Assembly: GCA_027592105.1 (NCBI GenBank)
Contig: JAQCLA010000062.1
Span: 1 to 10,946 of the forward strand
DNA from: Pseudomonadota bacterium
GTDB taxonomy: Bacteria; Pseudomonadota; Alphaproteobacteria; Rhodobacterales; Rhodobacteraceae
DNA length: 10,946 bases
Reading direction: 5' to 3'
The notes below the pieces were generated by a model, which was not told the DNA's origin, searched no databases, and saw only the letters and a list, made by a program, of their open reading frames with translations. Made by a program: the position numbers and the translations under genes. Of the stretch, positions 1 to 6,454 are shown one piece after another (position 1 is the stretch's first letter; each line of letters starts with the position of its first letter).

Positions 1-148
1 TCAGATGGAGCAGGTCTGGACCAACACGCTGCCACGGCGCCTTGTTGGCACGCAAGCGCGTGGTCTGAACGGCCTGTTGTCGCGTCATTCCCGTGATCCC
101 GGCCCCGCCACGCTGGTGCCCGCGCAGGTCGTTATCGTGCGGCCCTGA
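1..148 (+). CDS. 3' end of a plus-strand gene, function unknown
   Basis: An open frame enters from the left edge (first full codon at base 2) and stops with TGA at 146-148, leaving about 48 C-terminal residues. The tail ends in PAQVVIVRP. Third positions are mostly G or C, as in the clear genes here, which supports real coding. There is an ATG at 5-7, but nothing upstream is visible to judge it as a start, so I read this as the end of a longer protein. It converges on the M48-like gene with only 13 bases between the two stop codons. I do not recognise the family, and no motif, cysteine pattern or membrane segment is evident. Confidence 0.5.
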   Translation, partial: QMEQVWTNTLPRRLVGTQARGLNGLLSRHSRDPGPATLVPAQVVIVRP

Positions 149-161
149 TCGGCGCGGCCGA

Positions 162-1163
162 CTACCTGTTACAGATATTTTGGAGGCTGACCCAATCGGC
201 ATCGCTGAGCAGGGTCGCGGATGGCCCATCGCGCGCCGGGGCAATTCCGTCCAGATCCGCCACGCCCGCCGCCGTTGCATAGGGTGTCGCGGCAATGCTG
301 GCTGCGTCGAACATGGGGCGCAAGTGCGCGCTCGCGACAGGGCCGGTTTCCTGTGACAAAAGCGTGATCGCATGGGCCTGAAGCGCCGCGCGTTCCAGCT
401 GGCCTGTCGTCAAGAGCCGTAAGGTCGCCACCAGCCCTGCATCTTCCAACAGGCGCAGCATTGGATCGGCGGCGTCACGCCTGATGGTTTCGGCCAAGAT
501 AAAACCTGCCACGACCTCGGGCGTATCATGCTCTTCCAAAAGGGCGGCGTTGAGCACGATGATATTGCCCGGCAAGGCGAGGGTCGCAGGCGTGGCCGAA
601 GGCAACACCGCCAGGCGCGGCGGTGCATCGGGCAAAACCCGACGCGACAAGCGCGTCAATGCGCCCGATCCTGCGACGGGGCTACAGACCGGGCCTGTCA
701 GCCGCCCGATCTCTTGCAGCAACTGCTGGCCGATCGCCTCCTGCCCGGCGGGGGGGAGGACCGAAGCCGTCTGGCGGATCAAAGCGCCCGGCATCCAAAA
801 CAGCGCCGCCGCCACCATGGCCGCCGCAAGGCTTGCCCCGATCCAAAGCCGCAAACGCCCGGGATGGGGGCGGCGCCGATCGATCGCAGCACGCAGCTTT
901 TCGATCGCGTCGATCATGTCGCGGTCATCGATTTCCAGCCGTTCGTCGGCCTGTTCACCCGGTGCGTAAAGGGCTGGGCGTTTGCCGGGGTTGAGCCGCA
1001 CGATGGCAGGCAGCGACCAATGGGTGCGCGCAACCTCGGCGGGGGTGGCGATGATCAAGGTGGCATTGCCCAGCGAAACAAGCACCTCGCAACGCTGCGC
1101 GTCGGGCCCCTCACGCCATAGGCCCGTCGCCTCGAGGCGGCTGTATTGTTCAAGCGCTGTCAT
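162..1163 (-). CDS. Membrane-anchored M48-like protein with degenerate zinc site
   Basis: This is a 333-residue protein with three parts. Residues 1-105 form a soluble, presumably cytoplasmic domain. Residues about 106-126 form one hydrophobic segment after an Arg-rich stretch (DRRRPHPGRLRL), which predicts N-in/C-out topology. The periplasmic part covers about 127-333. Its segment LPGNIIVLNAALLEE (197-211), followed by VVAGFILAETIRR, resembles the M48 peptidase pattern in which an LPGG-like strand precedes the HExxH helix, but HExxH reads AETIR (224-228). Glu225 survives and both His are gone. The later region LQAHAITLL (261-269) sits where M48 enzymes carry the third zinc ligand, and again lacks the acidic pair. 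Cys160 and Cys331 could form a disulfide. The ATG at 1163 is the only sensible in-frame start, and no strong Shine-Dalgarno precedes it. Fold assignment is inference from motif order. It could be a pseudopeptidase, scaffold or envelope protein. Confidence 0.85.
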   Translation of the reverse strand: MTALEQYSRLEATGLWREGPDAQRCEVLVSLGNATLIIATPAEVARTHWSLPAIVRLNPGKRPALYAPGEQADERLEIDDRDMIDAIEKLRAAIDRRRPHPGRLRLWIGASLAAAMVAAALFWMPGALIRQTASVLPPAGQEAIGQQLLQEIGRLTGPVCSPVAGSGALTRLSRRVLPDAPPRLAVLPSATPATLALPGNIIVLNAALLEEHDTPEVVAGFILAETIRRDAADPMLRLLEDAGLVATLRLLTTGQLERAALQAHAITLLSQETGPVASAHLRPMFDAASIAATPYATAAGVADLDGIAPARDGPSATLLSDADWVSLQNICNR

Positions 1164-1180
1164 GCGGGCGCACTGCTCAT
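1160..1180 (-). other. Possible seven-codon leader frame overlapping the next start
   Basis: In the predicted leader of the M48-like gene, an ATG at 1180-1178 opens a frame of six codons (MSSAPA) that stops with TGA at 1162-1160. The stop overlaps the downstream ATG in an ATGA arrangement, and an A-rich stretch (AAAAGAAAA) precedes it. This would allow translational coupling to a gene that lacks its own clear Shine-Dalgarno. It may equally be chance in a frame this short. Confidence 0.2.
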
Positions 1181-1195
1181 TTTTCTTTTGTGCGC

Positions 1196-1224
1196 AGTAT
1201 AGCCTGCGGGAAGCGACTTCTCAA
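1196..1224 (-). promoter_or_regulatory. Sigma70-like promoter of the M48-like gene
   Basis: Read on the minus strand, TTGAGA (1224-1219) is followed after exactly 17 bases by TATACT (1201-1196). Each box matches the sigma70 consensus at five of six positions. Transcription would begin near base 1189, giving a leader of about 25 bases. It lies in the 74-base gap after the acyl-CoA synthetase stop, so the M48-like gene can be transcribed independently of that upstream gene. I saw no clear hairpin terminator for the synthetase in this gap. Confidence 0.65.
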
Positions 1225-1237
1225 CGACCGATACGGA

Positions 1238-2869
1238 TCACAAGCTGGCCGCGATCTTGCGCAGTTCGAATTTCTGGATTTTCCCGGTCGAGGTCTTGGG
1301 CAATTCTTGGAACACGACATGTTTGGGCGTCTTGAAGCCGGCAAGCCGCTGGCGAACAAAGGCGATGATCTCATCCTCAGTGGCGCTGGCACCCTCTTTC
1401 AATTCCAGAAAAGCGCACGGCACCTCGCCCCATGTGTCATCGGGTTTGGCGACCACTGCCGACAAAAGCACGGCGGGGTGCTGCATCAATACCCCCTCCA
1501 CCTCGACCGAGCTGACGTTTTCGCCGCCTGAGATGATGATGTCCTTGGCACGATCCGCGATCTGGACATAGCTGTCGGGGTGCTGGCGGGCGATGTCGCC
1601 GGTGTGGAAATAGCCGCCCGCGAATGCCTCTTCGGTCGCGACGGGGTTCTTGTAATAGCCCTTCATCACCGAATTGCCGCGCATCATGATCTCGCCCAAG
1701 GCCGCGCCATCCATCGGGATTTGCGCCATGGTCTCGGGGTCCAGCACGGTGATATGGTCCATATTGGGCATTGGCACGCCTTGGCGCGCCTTCACACCCG
1801 CGCGATCGTCACCTTGCAGGTGATCCCATTCCCCATCCTTGAAGGTGCATTCGGTGGCCGGGCCATAGGTCTCGGTCAGGCCATAGACCTGCGTGACGTT
1901 GAAGCCCATGGTTTCGATCGCGGCAAGCGTCGCGGGGGCAGGGGGGGCGCCTGCGGTGAATACCTCGACGACATGGTCGAAGGCGCGGCGGTCAGTGGCT
2001 TTGGCATTGACCAGCATGTTGAGCACGATGGGCGCGCCGCCGAAATGGGTGACGCCCTCATCGGCGATGGCGTCATAGATATTCTTGGCCGTGATATCGC
2101 GGCAGCACACGGTCGTGCCGCCCACGGCGGGCATGGTCCAGACATGGCACCAGTTGTTGCAGTGAAAGAGCGGCACGATGGTGAGGTAACGCGGATAAAG
2201 CGTCATCCGCCATGAGATCGGCGTGCCCATCGTGATCAGATAGGCCCCGCGATGGTGATAGACCACGCCCTTGGGCCGGCCGGTGGTGCCGGAGGTATAG
2301 TTCAGCGCAAGGCTTTCCCATTCATCGACCGGCATGATCCAGTCAAACCCCGGATCTCCCTCGGCCAAGAGTGCCGCATAGGTCAGGTGACGACCCGTGG
2401 CGTGATAGCCCGCCGCCGCATCAGGCACCTCGACGATCAGGGGGGCTGGCCCCTCTTGCGCTTTGATCGCCTCTTCGACAACGCCCAGAAATTGCGTGTC
2501 GACCAGCACGACCTTTGCCTCGCCATGATCGAGGATATAGTTGATCGTCCCGATATCGAGGCGGGTGTTGATGGAGTTCAACACCGCGCCACAGGCGGGC
2601 ACGCCCCAATGCGCCTCGACATGGGGGGCGGTATTGGGCAGGACGGCGGCCACCACATCACCGGGGCTGATGCCGCGCCCGGCCAAGGCCCCGGCCAAGC
2701 GGCTGACGCGGGCATAAAGCTCGGCGTAGCTGGCGCGGTAGCCGCGATCGATCAGCGCGGTGCGGTCGGTGAAGATGCGGTTCGCCCGGATCAGGTGGCT
2801 AAGCGGCGAGAGCGCGACGTAATTGGCGGCGCGTTTTTCCAGCCCGGCCTCATCCTTCATCCAACCCAT
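1238..2869 (-). CDS. AMP-forming acyl-CoA synthetase
   Basis: This 543-residue ANL-superfamily ligase activates a carboxylic acid with ATP to an acyl-adenylate and transfers it to CoA. The large N-terminal domain carries the phosphate-binding loop YTSGTTGRPKG (191-201), the FHCNNWC segment (235-241) whose His and Trp line the acyl pocket in relatives, VYGLTE (328-333) and TGD (423-425). The hinge follows around DRAKD (439-443), then the small C-terminal domain with the catalytic Lys530 in PKTSTGKIQK. All key residues are present, so it should be active. The type resembles bacterial and plant short/medium-chain synthetases; the substrate cannot be read from sequence. A GGAG lies 7 bases before the ATG at 2869, favouring it over the in-frame ATG three codons later. 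The gene is divergent from the enolase-superfamily gene and could feed the beta-oxidation genes on the same strand. Confidence 0.95.
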   Translation of the reverse strand: MGWMKDEAGLEKRAANYVALSPLSHLIRANRIFTDRTALIDRGYRASYAELYARVSRLAGALAGRGISPGDVVAAVLPNTAPHVEAHWGVPACGAVLNSINTRLDIGTINYILDHGEAKVVLVDTQFLGVVEEAIKAQEGPAPLIVEVPDAAAGYHATGRHLTYAALLAEGDPGFDWIMPVDEWESLALNYTSGTTGRPKGVVYHHRGAYLITMGTPISWRMTLYPRYLTIVPLFHCNNWCHVWTMPAVGGTTVCCRDITAKNIYDAIADEGVTHFGGAPIVLNMLVNAKATDRRAFDHVVEVFTAGAPPAPATLAAIETMGFNVTQVYGLTETYGPATECTFKDGEWDHLQGDDRAGVKARQGVPMPNMDHITVLDPETMAQIPMDGAALGEIMMRGNSVMKGYYKNPVATEEAFAGGYFHTGDIARQHPDSYVQIADRAKDIIISGGENVSSVEVEGVLMQHPAVLLSAVVAKPDDTWGEVPCAFLELKEGASATEDEIIAFVRQRLAGFKTPKHVVFQELPKTSTGKIQKFELRKIAASL

Positions 2870-3018
2870 CCGTCATCTCCGTTCATGCGCAAGAACATGA
2901 TCCATCACTTGGTGCATCGCGCAAGAAAAGGAAAGGGGGCGCAGCCGCGAAAGCGCGCCTTTTCCCGGCGGGGCCACAAGGATAGGCTCCCCACAAATCC
3001 GCACCGGGGAGGGTCGTG
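2870..3018. promoter_or_regulatory. Divergent promoter region, synthetase and enolase-like genes
   Basis: These 149 bases separate two divergent genes and must hold at least the synthetase promoter. The nonamer GCGCAAGAA occurs twice in the same orientation, at 2887-2895 and 2919-2927, a 32-base step of about three helical turns. On the minus strand this gives two copies of TTCTTGCGC upstream of the synthetase. A GGCGC/GCGCC inverted repeat lies around 2938-2961. I could not find a convincing -35/-10 pair for either direction. Confidence 0.4.
3006..3013 (+). promoter_or_regulatory. Strong Shine-Dalgarno deciding the enolase-like start
   Basis: GGGGAGGG lies with its GGAGG core six bases before the ATG at 3019. 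A GTG directly before it (3016) is also in frame, but its spacing would be shorter, so ATG at 3019 is the better start. Confidence 0.7.
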
Positions 3019-4107
3019 ATGATCGAGATCGAAGGGCCATTGCAGGTCGTGGCCCATGTGCATCGCGCGACCGCCGCAGCGGGCGACCCGGCCCCCTATG
3101 CGGGCGAGGACAGTTTCACCTTTCTGCGGGTGCAGATCCGCGATGGCGAGGGGCGCATCGGCGAGGGCTTTACGGGGCGGTTCTGCGTGGCCGAGGTGGC
3201 GCATCTGCTCAATGGCGCGGTGGCCGAGGCGTTGGCCCGGCCCGGCCCTTTGCCAGATCTCGCGCGGCAATTGAACCCGCGCGCGATGACGGGGGTGGTG
3301 GTTTCGGCCCTGTCGGCTTTGGACGTTGCGCTATGGGATCTGGCGGGCAAACGCGCGGGGCAAAGCGTGGCGGCGATGCTGGGCGCAGCGCGCCCTGCCG
3401 CGCCCGTGCATGTGACCTGTGGTTTTCCCGCGCTTGAAACCGATGCGCTGGTGCGCGCCTGCGCGGATGAGGTGTTGGCCGGGGCAAAGGGCGTCAAGGT
3501 GCTGGTCGCGGCCAAGGGCCGCGGTGTGGACGCGGATCTGATGCGCCTGCGCGCCGTAAGATCGGCCATCGGCCCCAAGGCCGAGTTGATCGCCGATGCC
3601 AATTGCGGTTGGGATCTGGAGGCGGCCATTGATTTTGCGCGCAAGGCCGAAGCGCTGGATCTGGTGTGGCTGGAAGAACCCGTGAAGGCCAATGATCGGC
3701 GCGCGTTGGCTTTGCTGGCGGCTGTGGCCCCCATGCCCTTGGGTGCAGGCCAGATGGAACAAAGTGCAGACCGCTTCGACCTGCTGGCCGAGGCGGGGGT
3801 GACGATGATCCAACCCAACGCGGTTTTTGCCGGTGGGATTGGTGCGGCTGTCACTGCGGCACGCGGGGCTGTGGCCCATGGGCTATCCGTGTCGCCTGCG
3901 GGGGGCTGGGATCTGGTCAATCTGCAATGGATGTGCGGCGCGATGGGGGCGGGAGCGGTCGAATTGCACCGCGCGCAGGCCCGGATTGTGCGGCTTTTGA
4001 CCGACATCCCGCCGCAGATGACCGCGGGGATGTTGGCTGTATCCGATGCGCCGGGATTGGGGCTTGCCCCTGATGAGGCGGCACTTGCCGCTTGCCGCAT
4101 AGGCTAG
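3019..4107 (+). CDS. Enolase-superfamily protein, mandelate racemase-like, altered active site
   Basis: This 362-residue protein has the two-domain layout of the mandelate racemase/muconate lactonizing enzyme group. The N-terminal capping domain (about 1-125) ends in the typical SALDVALWDLAGK (99-111), and a TIM-barrel domain follows. Two metal-binding acids are present, Asp193 (IADAN) and Glu219 (WLEEP), with the usual 26-residue spacing. The third position, another 26 on, is Gln245 (GAGQMEQ) with a Glu two residues later. Lys160 is present, but the second Lys of the KxK base pair is Leu162. The Asp before the GG turn is Asn267 (PNAVFAGG), and the usual His near the end of the barrel is Ala294 (SPAGGWD). 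These enzymes abstract a proton next to a carboxylate (racemase, dehydratase or isomerase). Here the bases are largely replaced, so the reaction is unknown. GTG at 3016 is an alternative start. Confidence 0.9.
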   Translation: MIEIEGPLQVVAHVHRATAAAGDPAPYAGEDSFTFLRVQIRDGEGRIGEGFTGRFCVAEVAHLLNGAVAEALARPGPLPDLARQLNPRAMTGVVVSALSALDVALWDLAGKRAGQSVAAMLGAARPAAPVHVTCGFPALETDALVRACADEVLAGAKGVKVLVAAKGRGVDADLMRLRAVRSAIGPKAELIADANCGWDLEAAIDFARKAEALDLVWLEEPVKANDRRALALLAAVAPMPLGAGQMEQSADRFDLLAEAGVTMIQPNAVFAGGIGAAVTAARGAVAHGLSVSPAGGWDLVNLQWMCGAMGAGAVELHRAQARIVRLLTDIPPQMTAGMLAVSDAPGLGLAPDEAALAACRIG

Positions 4108-4111
4108 CGCC

Positions 4112-4174
4112 TCCGGCGCGGAAAACGCGCCGGAAAACGCAAGTTTTCGTGTGGGAAAACACGCGTTTTCCTAC
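4112..4174. terminator. Nested hairpins between convergent genes, probable bidirectional terminator
   Basis: Five bases after the enolase-like stop and 9 before the fadJ stop lie three tandem perfect or near-perfect hairpins. Hairpin 1 (4112-4134) has a 9-bp stem, TCCGGCGCG, with loop GAAAA. Hairpin 2 (4133-4148) pairs GAAAAC with GTTTTC around GCAA. Hairpin 3 (4151-4174) has a stem of about 10 bp with core GGAAAAC/GTTTTCC around ACGC and one G-T pair. GGAAAACGC (4132-4140) can also pair with GCGTTTTCC (4163-4171), enclosing hairpins 2 and 3. Position between converging genes supports a two-way terminator. There is no long U-run after any stem; only the GTTTT arms supply U. Confidence 0.65.
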
Positions 4175-4183
4175 CCATTTGCG

Positions 4184-6385
4184 TCAGGCCGCTTGGGATT
4201 TCGTCCCGAAACGCCCGTAAAAGCTTTGGCCCTTGTCGCCCATCTCGCGCAGCAGCGCGGGGCAGGCAAAGCGCGCACCATATGCGGCTGCGAGGTCTTC
4301 GCAGCGTTCCGCCGCATAAGGCGTGCCCAGCATGTCGACCCATGAGAATGGACCACCCGACCAAGGCGCAAAGCCCCAGCCAAGGATGGCACCCACATCG
4401 CCCTCACGGATATCGGTCAACACGCCTTGCTCCAGCGCGCGCACGGCTTCCAGTGTCTGGATGAACAAAAGCCGGTGCTGCACTTGCACCAGATCGGGTT
4501 GCTCCTTGGCCAAGGGGTAACGTTCAGCCAACCCCTCCCACAGGCCTTGGCGCTTGCCTGCATCGTCATAGGCGTAGAAACCCGCCTTGGCCTTGCGCCC
4601 CATCCGGCCTTGGTCTGCCATCCAGAACAGCACCTCATCGACCGCATCATCGGGGTAATCTTCCCCCATCGCGGCCTTGGTGGCGCGTGCGATCTTCACG
4701 CCCAGATCAATCGAGGTTTCATCGACAAGCTGCAGCGGGCCCAAGGGCATGCCGACAAGCTTTGCCGCATTCTCGATCAGCGCGGGTGCCACGCCTTCGG
4801 CCACCATGCGGATCCCCTCGTTGATATAGGGGATGATGCAGCGGTTGGCGTAGAAGAAACGCGCGTCATTGACCACGATGGGCGTCTTGCGGATCTGGCG
4901 CACGAAGTCGAGCGCCTTGGCCACGGCCCGGTCGCCGGTCTTGGCACCGCGGATGATTTCGACCAGCGCCATCTTGTCGACAGGGCTGAAGAAATGGATG
5001 CCGATGAATTGTTCGGGGCTGTCCGATGCCTTGGCGAGTTCCCCGATGGGAAGGGTCGAGGTGTTGGTCGCAAAGATACAATCGGGGTGGACTGCGGCCA
5101 GCACCTTGCGCGTCACCTCGGCCTTGACGGCGACATCCTCGAACACCGCCTCGACGATCAGATCGCACCCGGCAAGTGCCGCGTAATCCGTCGTGGCATG
5201 GATGCGGTCCAAGACTTGCGCCTTTTTCTCCGGGCTGACCTTGCCGCGCTTTATGCCTTTGTCGAGGAGTCCCTCGGCATGGGCTTTCCCCCGATCAGCC
5301 GCCTCTCGCACCGCGTCGATCAGCACCACTTCGATGCCGGCATTGGCGCTGACATAGGCGATGCCCGCCCCCATCATGCCCGCACCGATCACACCCAGTT
5401 TTGTGACCTTTTGATCAGGTAGGGCAGGGCGATTGGCGCCTTTCTCCAGCGCCTCTTTGTTCAGGAAAAGCGAGCGGATCATCGCGCTGGAGGAGGGGTG
5501 CATCAGGATATGGGTGAACCAGCGCGCCTCGATCTTCAGCGCCGTGTCGAAATCGACAAGCGCGCCCTCATAGACCGACGAAAGTAGCGCCTTGGCCGCG
5601 GGGTAGACCCCCTTGGTTTTGCCGTTGATCATGGCGCTGGCACCGACAAAGGTCATGAAGCCGGCCGGGTGATAGGGCGCGCCGCCGGGCATTTTCCAGC
5701 CCTTCTGGTCCCACGGCTTGACGATCTCGGCATCGGTCGCGGACAGAACCCATTCCTTGGCGCGTGCAAGAAGCGCATCGGGGGCGACCACCTCATCGAT
5801 CAGCCCGGCCGCTTTAGCGGATTTCGGGTCAAGCATCTTGCCCTCTAGCAGCACGGGTGCTGCGGCCATCGCGCCGACCATGCGGGAATACCGCGTCGTG
5901 CCGCCGCCGCCGGGGAACAGGCCCACGAGGATCTCGGGCAAGCCGATCTTGGCCTTGGGATTGTCGGCCATGAAGCGGCGGTGACAGGCGAGCGCGATCT
6001 CGGTCCCGATCCCCGCGCAGGTGCCGGTGATGGCCACCGCGACGGGCTTGCCGCCCTTGTTGGTCTTGGCGTCCATCCCCGCGCGCTCAAGCTTGCGCAA
6101 GACGCGGTGGCCGCCCATGGTGAAATCAAACAGCGCCTGCGCCGGATCATCGCCCGCCTCGGCCGAGATACTAGCCAGCGTGTTCAGATCCATGCCGCCC
6201 GCGAATGTCTCCTTGCCCGAGGTCAGCACGATACCCTTGACGTCCGGGTCGCCGAGCGCGTCATCGACCAATTGATCGACCAAGGCATAGGCCTCGCGCG
6301 TGAGCACATTCATCGAACGTGCCTTGACGTCCCAAGTGATGACGGCAACGCCGTCGGCGCCCTTCTCCATCGTGAAATCGGTCAT
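4184..6385 (-). CDS. fadJ: Enoyl-CoA hydratase/3-hydroxyacyl-CoA dehydrogenase fusion (FadB/FadJ type)
   Basis: This 733-residue protein catalyses steps two and three of beta-oxidation: hydration of trans-2-enoyl-CoA and NAD-dependent oxidation of L-3-hydroxyacyl-CoA. The N-terminal crotonase domain (about 1-200) has the oxyanion-hole segment FAGGMDL (61-67) and two catalytic acids, Glu129 (GIGTE) and Glu151 (GLPE), matching Glu119 and Glu139 of E. coli FadB. After a linker, the NAD-binding domain starts at about 328 with GVIGAGMMGAG (331-341). The catalytic pair is His464 (GIHFFSP) and Glu476. Two C-terminal 3-hydroxyacyl-CoA dehydrogenase domains follow. Length matches E. coli FadB (729) and FadJ (714); the choice between those names is not settled by sequence. 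It is last in the beta-oxidation cluster, 69 bases after the NTF2-like gene, and ends at the nested-hairpin region. A cytoplasmic complex with the thiolase is likely from family knowledge. Confidence 0.95.
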   Translation of the reverse strand: MTDFTMEKGADGVAVITWDVKARSMNVLTREAYALVDQLVDDALGDPDVKGIVLTSGKETFAGGMDLNTLASISAEAGDDPAQALFDFTMGGHRVLRKLERAGMDAKTNKGGKPVAVAITGTCAGIGTEIALACHRRFMADNPKAKIGLPEILVGLFPGGGGTTRYSRMVGAMAAAPVLLEGKMLDPKSAKAAGLIDEVVAPDALLARAKEWVLSATDAEIVKPWDQKGWKMPGGAPYHPAGFMTFVGASAMINGKTKGVYPAAKALLSSVYEGALVDFDTALKIEARWFTHILMHPSSSAMIRSLFLNKEALEKGANRPALPDQKVTKLGVIGAGMMGAGIAYVSANAGIEVVLIDAVREAADRGKAHAEGLLDKGIKRGKVSPEKKAQVLDRIHATTDYAALAGCDLIVEAVFEDVAVKAEVTRKVLAAVHPDCIFATNTSTLPIGELAKASDSPEQFIGIHFFSPVDKMALVEIIRGAKTGDRAVAKALDFVRQIRKTPIVVNDARFFYANRCIIPYINEGIRMVAEGVAPALIENAAKLVGMPLGPLQLVDETSIDLGVKIARATKAAMGEDYPDDAVDEVLFWMADQGRMGRKAKAGFYAYDDAGKRQGLWEGLAERYPLAKEQPDLVQVQHRLLFIQTLEAVRALEQGVLTDIREGDVGAILGWGFAPWSGGPFSWVDMLGTPYAAERCEDLAAAYGARFACPALLREMGDKGQSFYGRFGTKSQAA

Positions 6386-6396
6386 GTCGCCCTTAT

Positions 6397-6402
6397 CCTC
6401 CT
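6397..6402 (-). promoter_or_regulatory. Shine-Dalgarno of fadJ with long spacing
   Basis: A perfect AGGAGG on the minus strand sits 11 bases before the ATG at 6385, at the long end of useful spacing. No alternative start codon lies between, so the annotated start stands. Confidence 0.6.
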
Positions 6403-6454
6403 GATCGGGTCGCGCGCGGGAATTGGTCGCGGCGTCGCGGTGTCTTTTGTGGGG

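Noticed and set aside
140..160. CGGCC/GGCCG inverted repeat between the first two convergent genes as a terminator.
   Set aside because: The stem is only five base pairs, the loop is long, there is no U-run and the arm overlaps coding sequence. It is too weak to call.
1238..2869. Assignment of the acyl-CoA synthetase as DmdB (methylmercaptopropionate-CoA ligase), with the long acyl-CoA dehydrogenase as DmdC.
   Set aside because: Both share architecture with DMSP-pathway enzymes and the setting is Roseobacter-like. However, the pocket residues visible here are common to many acyl-CoA synthetases, and no dmdA or dmdD lies in the window.
3096..4100. A 334-codon minus-strand frame opposite the enolase-like gene.
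   Set aside because: The plus-strand reading gives a coherent enolase-superfamily protein. The minus-strand reading is low-complexity Ala/Ser/Pro/Arg.
4108..4183. The repeats at 4120-4171 as a CRISPR array or transposon end.
   Set aside because: The units are short, irregularly spaced and inverted. There are no uniform spacers, no target duplication and no transposase nearby.
4427..5422. A 331-codon plus-strand frame opposite fadJ.
   Set aside because: It is the antisense shadow of a well-supported coding sequence, with no ribosome site or domain signal.
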